Assembly (NCBI RefSeq): GCF_023008585.1
Contig: NZ_CP095390.1
Span: forward strand, 496,001 to 560,000
From: Natribaculum breve
GTDB lineage: Archaea > Halobacteriota > Halobacteria > Halobacteriales > Natrialbaceae
Direction: 5' to 3'
Length of the DNA stretch: 64,000 nucleotides
Numbering within the stretch: position 1 is the stretch's first letter; the number at the start of each line of letters is the position of its first letter. The notes beneath the pieces were generated by a model that saw only the letters and a program-made list of their open reading frames with translations, was not told the origin of the DNA and did not search any database. The translations under genes and the position numbers were made by a program. Positions 8,657 through 17,201 of this stretch are shown one piece after another.

Positions 8657-9958
8657 TCAGGCCGACTCTGTCGCCGCCGTCTGCAGGTCGCTCGCTTGAG
8701 CGCGAGCCTGCGAGATGACCGCCGGCCGGGCCTCGAACGAGAGGATGACGTCGTCGTCGCCGTAGGTGACGTCCTCCACGCGCGCGTTATCGTGAATCCA
8801 CGAGACCAGACCCATCGTGTCGTCGGTCATCGGAAGCACCAGCCGTTCGCGCTCCCAGTCGGGCAACTCGTGGTCGATTCGCTCGAGCAGTTCGTCGACG
8901 TTCGTCCCCTCTTTCGCGCTCACGGCGACCGGGTTCGGCGCGAGCGCCGACAGCGCGGCCCGCTTCTCCTCGAGTTCGGCCTCGCTGACCTGATCGATCT
9001 TGTTCAGCACCGTCACGATCGGCGCCTCGTTGCGCTCGTAGAGCGTGTCGTGGCTGGTGACGAGTTTCTCGCGGATCTCCTCGACCGGTTCGCTCACGTC
9101 GACGACGAGCAAGACGAGATCCGCCCGGTAGACCGAATCGAGCGTCGACTTGAACGACTCGACGAGCCAGTGGGGCAGGTCGCTTATGAACCCGACCGTG
9201 TCGGTCAGCAGGACCTCGCGCGGGCCGACCTCCGCCCGGCGGGTCGTCGTGCCGAGCGTCGTGAACAGCCTGTCTTCGGACTCGGCCGTCGCCTCGAGGT
9301 CCGGGTGGAGTTGCTCGTTCTCGTCGACCGCGAGGTCCGCCGCGAGCTGGCGAAGCAGCGTCGACTTCCCGGCGTTCGTGTAGCCCGCCAGCGCGACGAG
9401 GTCGAACCCCGACGCACGGCGACGTTCGCGTCGGTGCTCTTCGGTCTGCTCGATCCGCTCGAGTTCGTCCCTGATGCGGCTGATCTGGGCTTTGATGTCC
9501 TGTTCGCGACTCTCGTCGTACTCGCCGAGCCCCATGAAGCCGGGGTGTTCGTCGCGTTTGGCGAGGCTCGTCTTCGCCTCGACGCGTGGCAGTTCGTACC
9601 GCAACTCGGCGAGTTCGACCTGGAGTTGCGCCTTGCGCGTCTGTGCCCGCTGGCCGAAGATTTCCAGAATCAGCGTGAAGCGGTCGATCACCTCGACGCC
9701 GTCGGGGAGCTTCTGCCCGAGGTTGTACGTCTGGTAGGGGCCGAGTCGGTTGTCGAAGATGACCGTCGTGACGTCTTCTCTGGCCGCCAGGTCGGCGAGC
9801 TCGTCGGCTTTCCCCTCGCCAAGCTGGAGGGCTGGATCGGCCGTTCTGGACTGCGTTACTTCGCCGACGACCTCGTAACCCGCGGCTTCGGCGAGGTCGC
9901 GGATCTCTTCGGTGTCTGGCGTTCCCGAGTCGACGCGTTTTGCGATGATCGCTCTCAT
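8657..9958 (-). CDS. hflX: GTPase HflX
   Basis: 433 residues. The N-terminal HflX domain ends in the Gly-rich/coiled-coil linker (QRAQTRKAQLQVELAELRYE at about 103-122). The GTPase domain follows: G1 GYTNAGKST (192-200), G2-region TLGTTTR, G3 DTVGFISDLP, G4 NKID, then SAKEG. HflX binds the ribosome and can split stalled ribosomes under stress; this role is established in bacteria and inferred here. The downstream hairpin at 8590-8654 probably ends the transcript. Confidence 0.95.
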   Translation of the reverse strand: MRAIIAKRVDSGTPDTEEIRDLAEAAGYEVVGEVTQSRTADPALQLGEGKADELADLAAREDVTTVIFDNRLGPYQTYNLGQKLPDGVEVIDRFTLILEIFGQRAQTRKAQLQVELAELRYELPRVEAKTSLAKRDEHPGFMGLGEYDESREQDIKAQISRIRDELERIEQTEEHRRERRRASGFDLVALAGYTNAGKSTLLRQLAADLAVDENEQLHPDLEATAESEDRLFTTLGTTTRRAEVGPREVLLTDTVGFISDLPHWLVESFKSTLDSVYRADLVLLVVDVSEPVEEIREKLVTSHDTLYERNEAPIVTVLNKIDQVSEAELEEKRAALSALAPNPVAVSAKEGTNVDELLERIDHELPDWERERLVLPMTDDTMGLVSWIHDNARVEDVTYGDDDVILSFEARPAVISQARAQASDLQTAATESA

Positions 9959-10004
9959 GTGGGTGGGTGAACGTGGAAGAGTCTACCGTCGCCGCCCGAG
10001 GACG

Positions 10005-10094
10005 TCTCGGCCTCGAGACGGGCCCCGCTGGTTATCTCGGCCTCGAGACGGGCCCCGCTGGTTATCTCGGCCTCGAGACGGGTCCCGCGGGTCA
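10005..10094. repeat. Three tandem 30-bp repeats upstream of hflX
   Basis: Three head-to-tail 30-bp units start at 10005, 10035 and 10065. The first two are identical and the third differs by a few bases. The core of each unit is CTCGGCCTCGAGACGGG. There are no spacers, so this is not a CRISPR array. The repeats lie in the 337-bp gap between divergent hflX and the FUN14 gene. Because 30 bp is ten codons, short frames run through on both strands, but none looks like a real gene. Confidence 0.85.
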
Positions 10095-10295
10095 TCGGCC
10101 GGCCGGTCGCGGTTCCTTGGGGCGGCGCGCTCCGAACCACGTTACGGACGGCGGCCGATCACCTCCGTTCGCGAGACGGTACTCATAGGCCAGGGTACGG
10201 CACCAGCCGTCTTGAATCCCGTGGCGAAATCGTATCCGACAGGAACAGTCACGGTACCACAAAGGTCTTTGCGACTGACTCGAAAACGTGGGACA

Positions 10296-10598
10296 ATGGA
10301 ACTCGATCCAACAGCACTCGGTTTTGAGTTCGGCGGTGGTGCCTTCATCGGCGCCATCATGGGGTATGCCGCGAAGAAAATCGCGAAGCTCATCGCCGTC
10401 CTCGTCGGCGTCCAGCTCGTCGTCTTCCGGTACCTCGAGTCACAGGGCATCATCATCGTCGACTGGGACGCGCTCACTGCGGGAATCGTCAGTACCAGCG
10501 AGTACGCCGACCCGAGCTACCTCGAGTCGCTCGTGTCGACGCTGTCGATCGGTGCCGGTTTCACCACTGGCTTCCTCGTCGGCTTCCGTCGTGCGTAG
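10296..10598 (+). CDS. FUN14-family membrane protein
   Basis: 100 residues starting MELDPTALGFEFGGGAFIG. The Gly-rich first membrane segment (FGGGAFIGAIMGYAAKKIAKLIAVLVG), a second segment after it, and the C-terminal GAGFTTGFLVGFRRA match the FUN14 family. The function in archaea is unknown. The ATG at 10296 lies just after a purine-rich stretch; longer upstream reading is not conserved in type. It is convergent with SBDS. Confidence 0.85.
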   Translation: MELDPTALGFEFGGGAFIGAIMGYAAKKIAKLIAVLVGVQLVVFRYLESQGIIIVDWDALTAGIVSTSEYADPSYLESLVSTLSIGAGFTTGFLVGFRRA

Positions 10599-10668
10599 CG
10601 TTCGAATCCCCTTCTCGAAGTCGTCGGCGGTCGACCGTGACCGTGGTGTCGACCGGTGAAAGACGCGC

Positions 10669-11394
10669 CTACCGCGTGCTGAGTTCGTCTTTGTCCTTGA
10701 CGATTCGGGTCTCGGCCTCGCCGCTCGTGTTCTCGTTGACCACGTCGTAGAAGTCGTTCTGGAGTCCGGCCGGGAACGTGACGACGCCGATCCACGAGCC
10801 GTCAGGTTGCCACTCCTCGCGTTCCAGGTCGCCGTACTGGCGGATCTTCGCCTGTGCACTGCCGGCGTACTCCGCAGGCACCTGCACCGCGACGGTCACT
10901 TCCTCGAATCGGATCGGAATGACCGGGCGCAACGCATCGAGGGCGTCGTCGACCTGACTCTCGACGGGCTCCATCGGATCGATCGTAAACCCCGCTTCCT
11001 CGAGTGCGTTCTCGATTCGCTCGGGCGGATGGGGCGCGTCGTCCATCTGTGGGTTGATCGCGTTGCGCGCGATGCGGTTGATCAACTGTTTTCGCTTCTG
11101 TTCTTGCATCTCGCGGCGCTGGTCGGCCGTGATCTGGATCTCGCCACGTTCGACGACTTCGGGGATGATCTCGAGTGGATCCGTCGTATCGAACACCTTC
11201 TCGAGATCGTTTTCCGCCGGTCTGTCGCCACGAGAGGCGTCCTCGAAGACGTCTTCGGCGGCGATCACGTCCTCCAGGTCGCCGTCGAACTCGCCGCGTT
11301 TGATCGCGAGTGCGGCGTCCGGATCGATCAACACCTCGAAGCGTGCCCCGTGGGACTCGAGTCGCGCCGTCACCGCCTCGTCGAGTGATATCAT
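10669..11394 (-). CDS. SBDS-family ribosome maturation protein
   Basis: 241 residues. The archaeal SBDS (Sdo1) homologue helps release the anti-association factor aIF6 from the large ribosomal subunit (known from eukaryotes). It begins [20 protein letters not shown]. The first domain contains [10 protein letters not shown], the middle domain [20 protein letters not shown] and [16 protein letters not shown], and the C-terminal ferredoxin-like domain follows. It follows psmA in the same direction after a 281-bp gap, and a TATA-like TCTTTTATTCA about 20 bp upstream of its ATG suggests its own promoter. Confidence 0.95.
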   Translation of the reverse strand: MISLDEAVTARLESHGARFEVLIDPDAALAIKRGEFDGDLEDVIAAEDVFEDASRGDRPAENDLEKVFDTTDPLEIIPEVVERGEIQITADQRREMQEQKRKQLINRIARNAINPQMDDAPHPPERIENALEEAGFTIDPMEPVESQVDDALDALRPVIPIRFEEVTVAVQVPAEYAGSAQAKIRQYGDLEREEWQPDGSWIGVVTFPAGLQNDFYDVVNENTSGEAETRIVKDKDELSTR

Positions 11395-11675
11395 ACCAGC
11401 ACGTAGCCGTGCGTGAATAAAAGACCTTTTCCCGATCGTCCACGCGGACTCGTGGACCGAAAGCGACCTCGAAACGGGAGCGTCTCACCGTCCTGCGTGG
11501 ACGGGACGACGAGAGTCGCACATCTACCGAACGGGCATCTTGCCGGACGACGGGGATCGAGACGGTCGTCGCGACGGGACAGAACGATCGACAGGGTCGA
11601 GACTGCCGCCACCCGCGATCGAGCGTGACTCGACGGGTGAACGGCCAGCGTGTCGCCGACGTTCCGTCGGGATCG

Positions 11676-12431
11676 TTACTCGTCTGCGTCCTCGTCTTCC
11701 TCGGCGAGGAGATCGTTCTCGACGAGGTGTTCTTCGATCCGGTCGTAGTCGAACTGCTCGAACTGCTCGGTCTCGACGTCGACCGTCGCGAGGCCGACCT
11801 CGTTGGGGAGCAACGACCCTTCGTTGACCGACGCGAGCGCGTCGAGTGCGAGCGCGATTCCGCCGTCGAGGTCCGCCTCCTCGTCGTAGTTCTCCTCGAG
11901 GTAGCTCTGCAGTTCGCTGCGGTCGGCACCGACCGCGAGGGCCTTCCACTCGTAGGGCGTCCCCGACGGGTCGGTCTCGAACAGACGCGGTTCGCCGTTC
12001 TCGATGCCGCCGACGATGAGCGCGACGCCGAACGGACGCGCACCGCCGACCTGCGTGTACTGCTGGATGTGGTCGGTGACGTCTTTGGTCAGCGTCTCGA
12101 CGCCGATCGGCTCGCCGTACCGGAGCTGGTTGACCTGCGCCTGGCGGCGTGCGAAGTCGATGAGCTGGCGGGCGTCGGCGACGTGGCCCGCACTCGCGAT
12201 GCCGATGTGGTCGTCCGCCTTGTGGATCTTCTCGACGCTCGAATCCTCGAGCAACGGCGAGGGGATCCGTTTGTCGACTGCGAGTACGACGCCGCCGTTC
12301 GTCCGGATGCCGATGCTCGCAGTGCCACGTTTGACCGCCTCGCGGGCGTACTCCACCTGGTAGAGTCGGCCGTCGGGCGAGAAGATCGTGATGCCACGGT
12401 CGTACGCCTGCTGTTGGGCTTGTCCCTGCAT
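11676..12431 (-). CDS. psmA: 20S proteasome alpha subunit
   Basis: 251 residues. It forms the outer rings and gate of the archaeal 20S proteasome. Marks are the N-terminal gating segment YDRGITIFSPDGRLYQ, the YAREAVKRG helix, and GIASAGHVADARQLIDFARR. The acidic tail EEDEDADE is haloarchaeal in style. It starts four bases after the pop5 stop and belongs to the same operon. The beta subunit is not in the window. Confidence 0.97.
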   Translation of the reverse strand: MQGQAQQQAYDRGITIFSPDGRLYQVEYAREAVKRGTASIGIRTNGGVVLAVDKRIPSPLLEDSSVEKIHKADDHIGIASAGHVADARQLIDFARRQAQVNQLRYGEPIGVETLTKDVTDHIQQYTQVGGARPFGVALIVGGIENGEPRLFETDPSGTPYEWKALAVGADRSELQSYLEENYDEEADLDGGIALALDALASVNEGSLLPNEVGLATVDVETEQFEQFDYDRIEEHLVENDLLAEEDEDADE

Positions 12432-12435
12432 AGTA

Positions 12436-12915
12436 TCACGCTAAATCGAGGTCTGTCGCGCCCGCGAACGCGTCATCGAGTCGCACGTCTGCAGATCCAT
12501 CACGCACGACGGCGACACGCTCTTCGTTCCCGAACACGACGTTTCTCTCCTCCGAAACTTGCCCGCCGCGTCCTAAATACTTTTCTTCAGCGGCACGGAT
12601 CGTGCCACTGATACCACGAACGAAAATTCCGACGGGCGAGCCGTCGATTTCGTCGACGCAGGCGATCGCCGCCCTCGCCGCCTCGAGTTCTCCGTGGCGA
12701 ACTTTGACCAGCGCCTCGCCGGTGCCGTCCTCGAAGGCGAACCGGACGACCGTGAGGTCGGCGTCGGCACTGCCGGGGTCGCCGAGCAGGTTCTGTCCCG
12801 CGTACCAGACCTCCCGCTGGAACGCCCGGCGGCCGATTTTCGCGTCCGGCCAGGACTCGATGCCGACCGCGAGATACCGCCAGCGGGGCCGGAGGTGTTT
12901 CGGGAGGTGTTTCAT
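12436..12915 (-). CDS. rnp2: RNase P protein component 2 (Pop5)
   Basis: 159 residues. It is a protein subunit of archaeal RNase P, which trims tRNA 5' leaders. MKHLPKHLRPRWRYLAVGIE at the N terminus, WYAGQNLLGDPGSADADLTV and KVRHGELEAARAAIACVDE are typical of Pop5; the tail is acidic. Its start overlaps the methyltransferase stop by four bases. It lies directly before psmA, an arrangement conserved in many archaea. Confidence 0.93.
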   Translation of the reverse strand: MKHLPKHLRPRWRYLAVGIESWPDAKIGRRAFQREVWYAGQNLLGDPGSADADLTVVRFAFEDGTGEALVKVRHGELEAARAAIACVDEIDGSPVGIFVRGISGTIRAAEEKYLGRGGQVSEERNVVFGNEERVAVVRDGSADVRLDDAFAGATDLDLA

Positions 12916-13544
12916 TCGTCGTCGCCGGATTCGGTCGCGTCGGGGGCACGCTCGGCGACGAGCACGCCGACTTGCTCGTGGACGCGTTCGACGGCGGTCA
13001 GCGAGAAGCCGGCGTCGGTCAACGCGTCAGCCAGGACGCCGACCGTCGCCGGGTCGTCGACCTCGGGACTGTAAAACGGCTCGTCCGGGTCCGGTTCACC
13101 GAAGAACATCACGTCGCCCAGCACGAACCGACGCGGACCGAGCGCGGCGACGACGTCGATCGCCTCGCGTTTCTCCTCGTCGCTCAGGTGGTGCATCGCG
13201 AAGTTCGAGGTGACGACGTCGACGTCACCGTCGTACTCGGGTTCCCGGAAGGTGCCGTATGCGAACTCGACGTTTTCGAGACCCTCGTCGTCGGCTTTCG
13301 CCCGCGCCTCGGACATCATTCCGTCGCTGATGTCGCGGCCGACGACCCGTGCCGCGTCGGGGGCGAGCGCGAGTGCGATCGCGCCCGTCCCGGTGCCGAG
13401 ATCGAGCACGACGTCGTCCGGGCCGGGTGCCGCGTGTTCGATCACGAGGTTCGCACAGGCGAGATACTCCTCGTGCTTCGAGTCGTCGTACTCGCTCGCC
13501 TTCTCGTCGAACCGGGCCGCGTGTTCCTCAACGCTCTTTTTCAT
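12912..13544 (-). CDS. Class I SAM-dependent methyltransferase in the RNase P operon
   Basis: 210 residues starting MKKSVEEHAARFDEKASEYD. SAM motif I is VVLDLGTGTGAIALAL, motif II follows at RVVGRDISDGMM, and motif IV is VDVVTSNFAMHHLSD. The target is not known; the setting between two RNase P protein genes suggests RNA or a ribosomal factor. Its start lies 17 bp inside rnp3 and its end overlaps pop5, so translation is coupled on both sides. Confidence 0.9.
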   Translation of the reverse strand: MKKSVEEHAARFDEKASEYDDSKHEEYLACANLVIEHAAPGPDDVVLDLGTGTGAIALALAPDAARVVGRDISDGMMSEARAKADDEGLENVEFAYGTFREPEYDGDVDVVTSNFAMHHLSDEEKREAIDVVAALGPRRFVLGDVMFFGEPDPDEPFYSPEVDDPATVGVLADALTDAGFSLTAVERVHEQVGVLVAERAPDATESGDDE

Positions 13545-14232
13545 ACCGTCCCCGTTCGACGCCCGGCTCAATGAAAGACTCGGAGAGCACGCGACGATTT
13601 CGCTCGGCGAGTCGACCCCACTCCCGGAGCCCCGACTCGATCCATTCACTCGAGAAGCCGATCTGTTCGCCGAGCGCACACAGCTCGCGAGGTGCCCGCA
13701 TCTCGAGGTGGGAAGCGGGGTCGGCGCTGACGACGTACGGCGTATCGTAGTAGTCGACGATCTCTCGAAGTTTGCGCAGCGACTGGATCGTCCGGACCCG
13801 CCGACCACCGCTCTGGCGCAAGACGCCGGAGAGGTCGAACTCGATCCGGACGCCGTTCTCGACGGCTGCCCTGGCGAGAACGTGATTGAAGTCACCACCC
13901 CGCGCCATCGGATGGGTGAGCACGTCGACCTTGTCGTTCTCGACGGCGAAGCGATTCAGCGCCGGAGTCCCACCTGCGACCGCGACGACCGTGTGCGTAC
14001 TGCGGACGTTTCCGACCGACCCGCTCGCTTCCCGCTTCGTGTCCGCACGGACCTCGACCCCGTCGACGACGTCGACGCCGTACTCGTCTCTGACGGTCGT
14101 CGCGTCGTACGTCGCGTGCGTTCCAGGAGAATTCAAGACGACGACGCCGTCGAAACCGTAGTCGGCGGCCGTCTTCGCCACTCGAGCGACCGTGCTGTCG
14201 CCGTCGGGTCGAGCGTGGACGGCCTCGTACAT
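13528..14232 (-). CDS. rnp3: RNase P protein component 3 (Rpp30)
   Basis: 234 residues starting MYEAVHARPDGDSTVARVAK. It has the PHP-like TIM-barrel fold of Rpp30: YGFDGVVVLNSP, GVEVRADTKRE, VDVLTHPMARGGDFNHVLARAA, IEFDLSGVLR. It is a partner of Pop5 in RNase P and the first gene of the operon rnp3-methyltransferase-pop5-psmA. Longer upstream reading gives a basic, non-family N terminus, so the ATG at 14232 is used. Confidence 0.93.
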   Translation of the reverse strand: MYEAVHARPDGDSTVARVAKTAADYGFDGVVVLNSPGTHATYDATTVRDEYGVDVVDGVEVRADTKREASGSVGNVRSTHTVVAVAGGTPALNRFAVENDKVDVLTHPMARGGDFNHVLARAAVENGVRIEFDLSGVLRQSGGRRVRTIQSLRKLREIVDYYDTPYVVSADPASHLEMRAPRELCALGEQIGFSSEWIESGLREWGRLAERNRRVLSESFIEPGVERGRYEKER

Positions 14233-14429
14233 ACTCGAGACGAGTCCCGGTCGGAACTTGGGCGTTGCGTCTCTCGGCCACCGCCGCGATATCGACGTCC
14301 AGTAGTGCTGGTCGGCCGACGACGGGGGCAACGCCGGCCAGGCGGCCGAGGGCGTTCGATTTCTGCCGGCTCGAGACGGTCCCGACCGTCTCCGAACTCG
14401 AGTGGTCACAGAGATAATCGTTCACGGGC

Positions 14430-14748
14430 CACTCCCCTCGTTTCCGACGTTTCTTTGAGCCATCACGTTCGAATCGTGACTCTCACCCGTGACTCCATCT
14501 GCCGGACCCCGGGTTTCCGTCGTGTGTCAGGCCCACCCCACGTTTCCGACGTTTCTGCCGACTCCCGACACGCCGAGTTTCCGTCGTTTCTTCGCGAATC
14601 ATCCCGTATTCCCAGCGTTTTTCAACCCCACCCCACGTTTCCGACGTTTCCGTGGAGTCGCGTCGCTCGCTCCGTGTGTGGACGCGTACCCCACCCCACG
14701 TTTCCGACGTTTCCGGCGTGTCACCCTGAATTTCCGTCGTTGGAAACG
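14430..14748. repeat. Array of seven ORB-like repeats beyond the 3' end of orc1
   Basis: Seven copies of a motif with core GTTTCCGACGTTTC preceded by a C-rich string (CACCCCAC type) begin near 14430, 14504, 14531, 14567, 14623, 14687 and 14722. All run in the same direction and spacing is irregular (about 27-74 bp). The motif is the reverse of the archaeal origin recognition box with a G string, GGAAAC...GGGGTG. The array fills most of the 571-bp gap between rnp3 and orc1, where I see no gene. Confidence 0.75.
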
Positions 14749-14803
14749 ACGCCCGACTGTGCGCTCCGGCGAGTTCACGGGGCACGAGGCTGCAACGACG
14801 ACG

Positions 14804-16036
14804 TTAGCGGTCCGCCCAGTTTTGCATCCGACTGTCCTCGAGGATCGTCTCGCGAACGACTTCGTGATCCTCGATGAGGCGGTTCTGGAGGTGGATTCCA
14901 CCTGCGCTCCCCTTGTTGATCTTCTCGATTTCGACGACGCCGAGGAAGGCCTGTTCTTTGAGAATGTCCCGGAATCGGCGGACCGAGAGGGTGTCCATGT
15001 CGAGGTAGTTACAGATGCGCTCGTACTCGTCGTAGACGCGACTCGTGAGAAACGCGTCCTCCTGGGAGGTGACCGTGAGTTCGGTCAGCGCGAGCAACGC
15101 GGCTTTCGCCTGGGTCGGCGCACCGTTGACCAGTTCGCGAAACCGGTCTTTCTCGGCGTGCTGTTGTGCCTGGCGGACGTGCTCCTCTCGAACCGTGTCG
15201 TCTCCGGACTCGTATGCGACCTCACCGGCGTGGCGGAGGATGTCGATCGCCTTCCGTGCGTCACCGTGTTCCTGGGCGGCAAACGCCGCAGCGAGCGGGA
15301 TGACGTCGTCCGAGAGCACGTCCTCCTGGAAGGCGTCGTCGCGGTTGTACATGATCTCGCGGAGCTGGTTGGCGTCGTACGGCTTGAAGAACAGCTCTTT
15401 GTGCTGGAAACTACTTTTGACCCGTTCGTTGAGATCGTCGACGTACTGGATCTTGTTACTGATCGCGATGATGCCGATACTGCAGTCGATCTTGCCCGCT
15501 TCCTCCGCTCGAGACAGCTTCATCAGCACGCTCCCGTCGGTCATCAGATCGATCTCGTCCAGGATGATGATCACCGAATCGAACTGCGAATCGAGCGTCT
15601 GCCAGAGGAGTTTGTAGTACTTCGACGTGCTCAACCCCGTGTGCGGGACGGTGATTCCGGTGGTCGACTCGTCGTTGAGTTTCGCGGCGAGCGAGGAGAT
15701 TGCCTGGGTCTCCGTGTTGTCCTCTGCACAGTCGATGTACGCGGTACCGATGTCGACGCTATCCTGGGCGGCGTTCTGGGCTCGCTGGCAGACGTGACGT
15801 GAGACGAGTGATTTTCCCGTCCCGGTCTTCCCGTAGATCATCACGTTCTCGGGGGAGTAGCCGTGAACGGCACCGTTTAGCCGCTTTGCCAGCTTCGAGA
15901 TTTCTTCGTCGCGGCCGACGATCCGATCGGCCTCCGGAACGTGACCGATCTTCAGGAGATCCTTGTTCGCGAAAATCCGGTGGCCGGACTGGAACAACGG
16001 ATCGTCGACGGAGTCCAGAGAGGAGTCAGACGTCAT
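14804..16036 (-). CDS. Orc1/Cdc6 replication initiator
   Basis: 410 residues. The AAA+ ATPase has Walker A GKTGTGKS (69-76), Walker B VIIILDEID (about 155-163) and sensor 1 around IIAISNKI. The C-terminal winged helix (about 310-400) binds ORB sequences; DMDTLSVRRFRDILKEQ is within it. It initiates replication by binding ORBs and loading MCM. The gene is flanked by ORB-like repeats on both sides, which supports an active origin locus. The name of the paralogue group cannot be assigned from sequence alone. Confidence 0.96.
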   Translation of the reverse strand: MTSDSSLDSVDDPLFQSGHRIFANKDLLKIGHVPEADRIVGRDEEISKLAKRLNGAVHGYSPENVMIYGKTGTGKSLVSRHVCQRAQNAAQDSVDIGTAYIDCAEDNTETQAISSLAAKLNDESTTGITVPHTGLSTSKYYKLLWQTLDSQFDSVIIILDEIDLMTDGSVLMKLSRAEEAGKIDCSIGIIAISNKIQYVDDLNERVKSSFQHKELFFKPYDANQLREIMYNRDDAFQEDVLSDDVIPLAAAFAAQEHGDARKAIDILRHAGEVAYESGDDTVREEHVRQAQQHAEKDRFRELVNGAPTQAKAALLALTELTVTSQEDAFLTSRVYDEYERICNYLDMDTLSVRRFRDILKEQAFLGVVEIEKINKGSAGGIHLQNRLIEDHEVVRETILEDSRMQNWADR

Positions 16037-16440
16037 CTACTACGACGAGGTAGCGGAAGGTGAAGTGATAAAACCAGTGGATTTGATCACACCGGATTTC
16101 CGACGTTTTCGGCCACGAAACCTGGCCCGTGAGAGAGTGAGGAGAGGAATTAGGTATTCGAGCACTCACGCCGGATTTCCGACGTCCCGCGAGAGATCGT
16201 GACTGCGACGGCAGTTTGGTGAGGTAACATAATGCAGATCTATTAAGAGGTGGTGTCCCACCCACCCCGGGTTTCCGTCGTAATCGTGTGAGAGGGTAGT
16301 GGTGGAGACGAAACGGACGTGTGCGACGACGAGATATCGGGAGGAAAGTGAGTTCGCGACGGAGATCGTTAGTCGACGGTAGATTCGACTCGAGTACGAG
16401 ACTCGAGTCAAAACCGCTGGAAACCCCTATTTCGGTTGAG

Positions 16441-16510
16441 TAAACGAACTTACCGTTCGTTTATTCACTAAACGAAGTTAAGCCAGTGGACTGTTCTCAA
16501 ATCTAGTACT
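16441..16510. other. Putative duplex-unwinding element
   Basis: An AT-rich stretch inside the origin. AAACGAAC (16442-16449) and GTTCGTTT (16455-16462) form a perfect 8-bp inverted repeat with a 5-base loop; a third AAACGAAG follows at 16470. The surrounding bases are far poorer in GC than the rest of the window. It sits between the convergent ORB repeats, where unwinding is expected. Confidence 0.6.
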
Positions 16511-16744
16511 TATAGATCTAGCATCGAGTGCTGGATAGCCGACAGCAGCTACGGCGTGGGCTACGTAGTAAACGTCCAAGCTACCGGGCTACGTCTAACG
16601 TCCAACCTGCCGGTGACATCCAGTGATTCGATCCTGACGACGGAAACGACGGAAACGAGGGGGGTGTCGTGTGTCGTGTTCGCTCACTTTGCACTGTCGA
16701 CGGGTCTTCACTGTCGACGGATCGATTCGCTTCACTCGCGTCGT

Positions 16745-16985
16745 CTCACCACTTCCATCCACCCTCTGTTTTCACTACCCCTCGAACGGCACTCGTCCCA
16801 TCTCTCACCGTCCGTTACCCGTTTCCTCGTTTTCTGTCATCTCGTCTCTCACCCCCGTCTCTTCTCTCACCCCGTCTCACTTTCTCCTACTCCCAACCTG
16901 CTACAATTCTACATCCACCACGTTCCATCCTATCTCATCCCATTCCATCCCGCCCCACCCCATCCCGCCCCACCCCACCCCACCT
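16745..16985. repeat. Strand-asymmetric pyrimidine tract in the origin
   Basis: About 240 bases of the + strand are mostly C and T, ending in a low-complexity run of repeated CCCCACCCCATCCCGC-like units. It lies between two forward ORB-like repeats. No coding frame is plausible. Such tracts may form non-B DNA; function here is unknown. Confidence 0.6.
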
Positions 16986-17201
16986 TCCTCACCAATACGT
17001 CGGAAACCTGGGGTGGGTGTCTCCACTCCCCCTCGATACGTTGGAAACGACGGAACCGAAGGGGGTGTAGACGACGGGAGCGTCGACGCTGCCGACGTCG
17101 CGAGATGGGCGTGACACCTGGGCGCAAACGGTTAGAAAGAGGGCAGGGCAACCGGTTCGGGTCGAGGGCAACCGGTTCGGGTCGGTTCGATCCTCGAGTC
17201 G

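Larger units (their letters stand above)
16088..17070. other. Replication origin candidate upstream of orc1
   Basis: Three ORB-like repeats in CCCC-GTTTCC direction start at about 16088, 16166 and 16257. Three in GGAAAC-GGGG direction start at about 16638, 16999 and 17040. They face each other across an AT-rich stretch at 16430-16530. The 16638 copy is a doubled GGAAACGACGGAAACGAGG followed by a G run. This is the standard layout of a haloarchaeal oriC beside orc1/cdc6. No gene is convincing in 16037-17201. Confidence 0.8.

Noticed and set aside
14430..14748. Repeated GTTTCCGACGTTTC units as a CRISPR array
   Set aside because: Spacing is irregular, units vary and have a C-rich string on one side, and they lie beside orc1/cdc6; ORB repeats explain them better. 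No cas gene is present.
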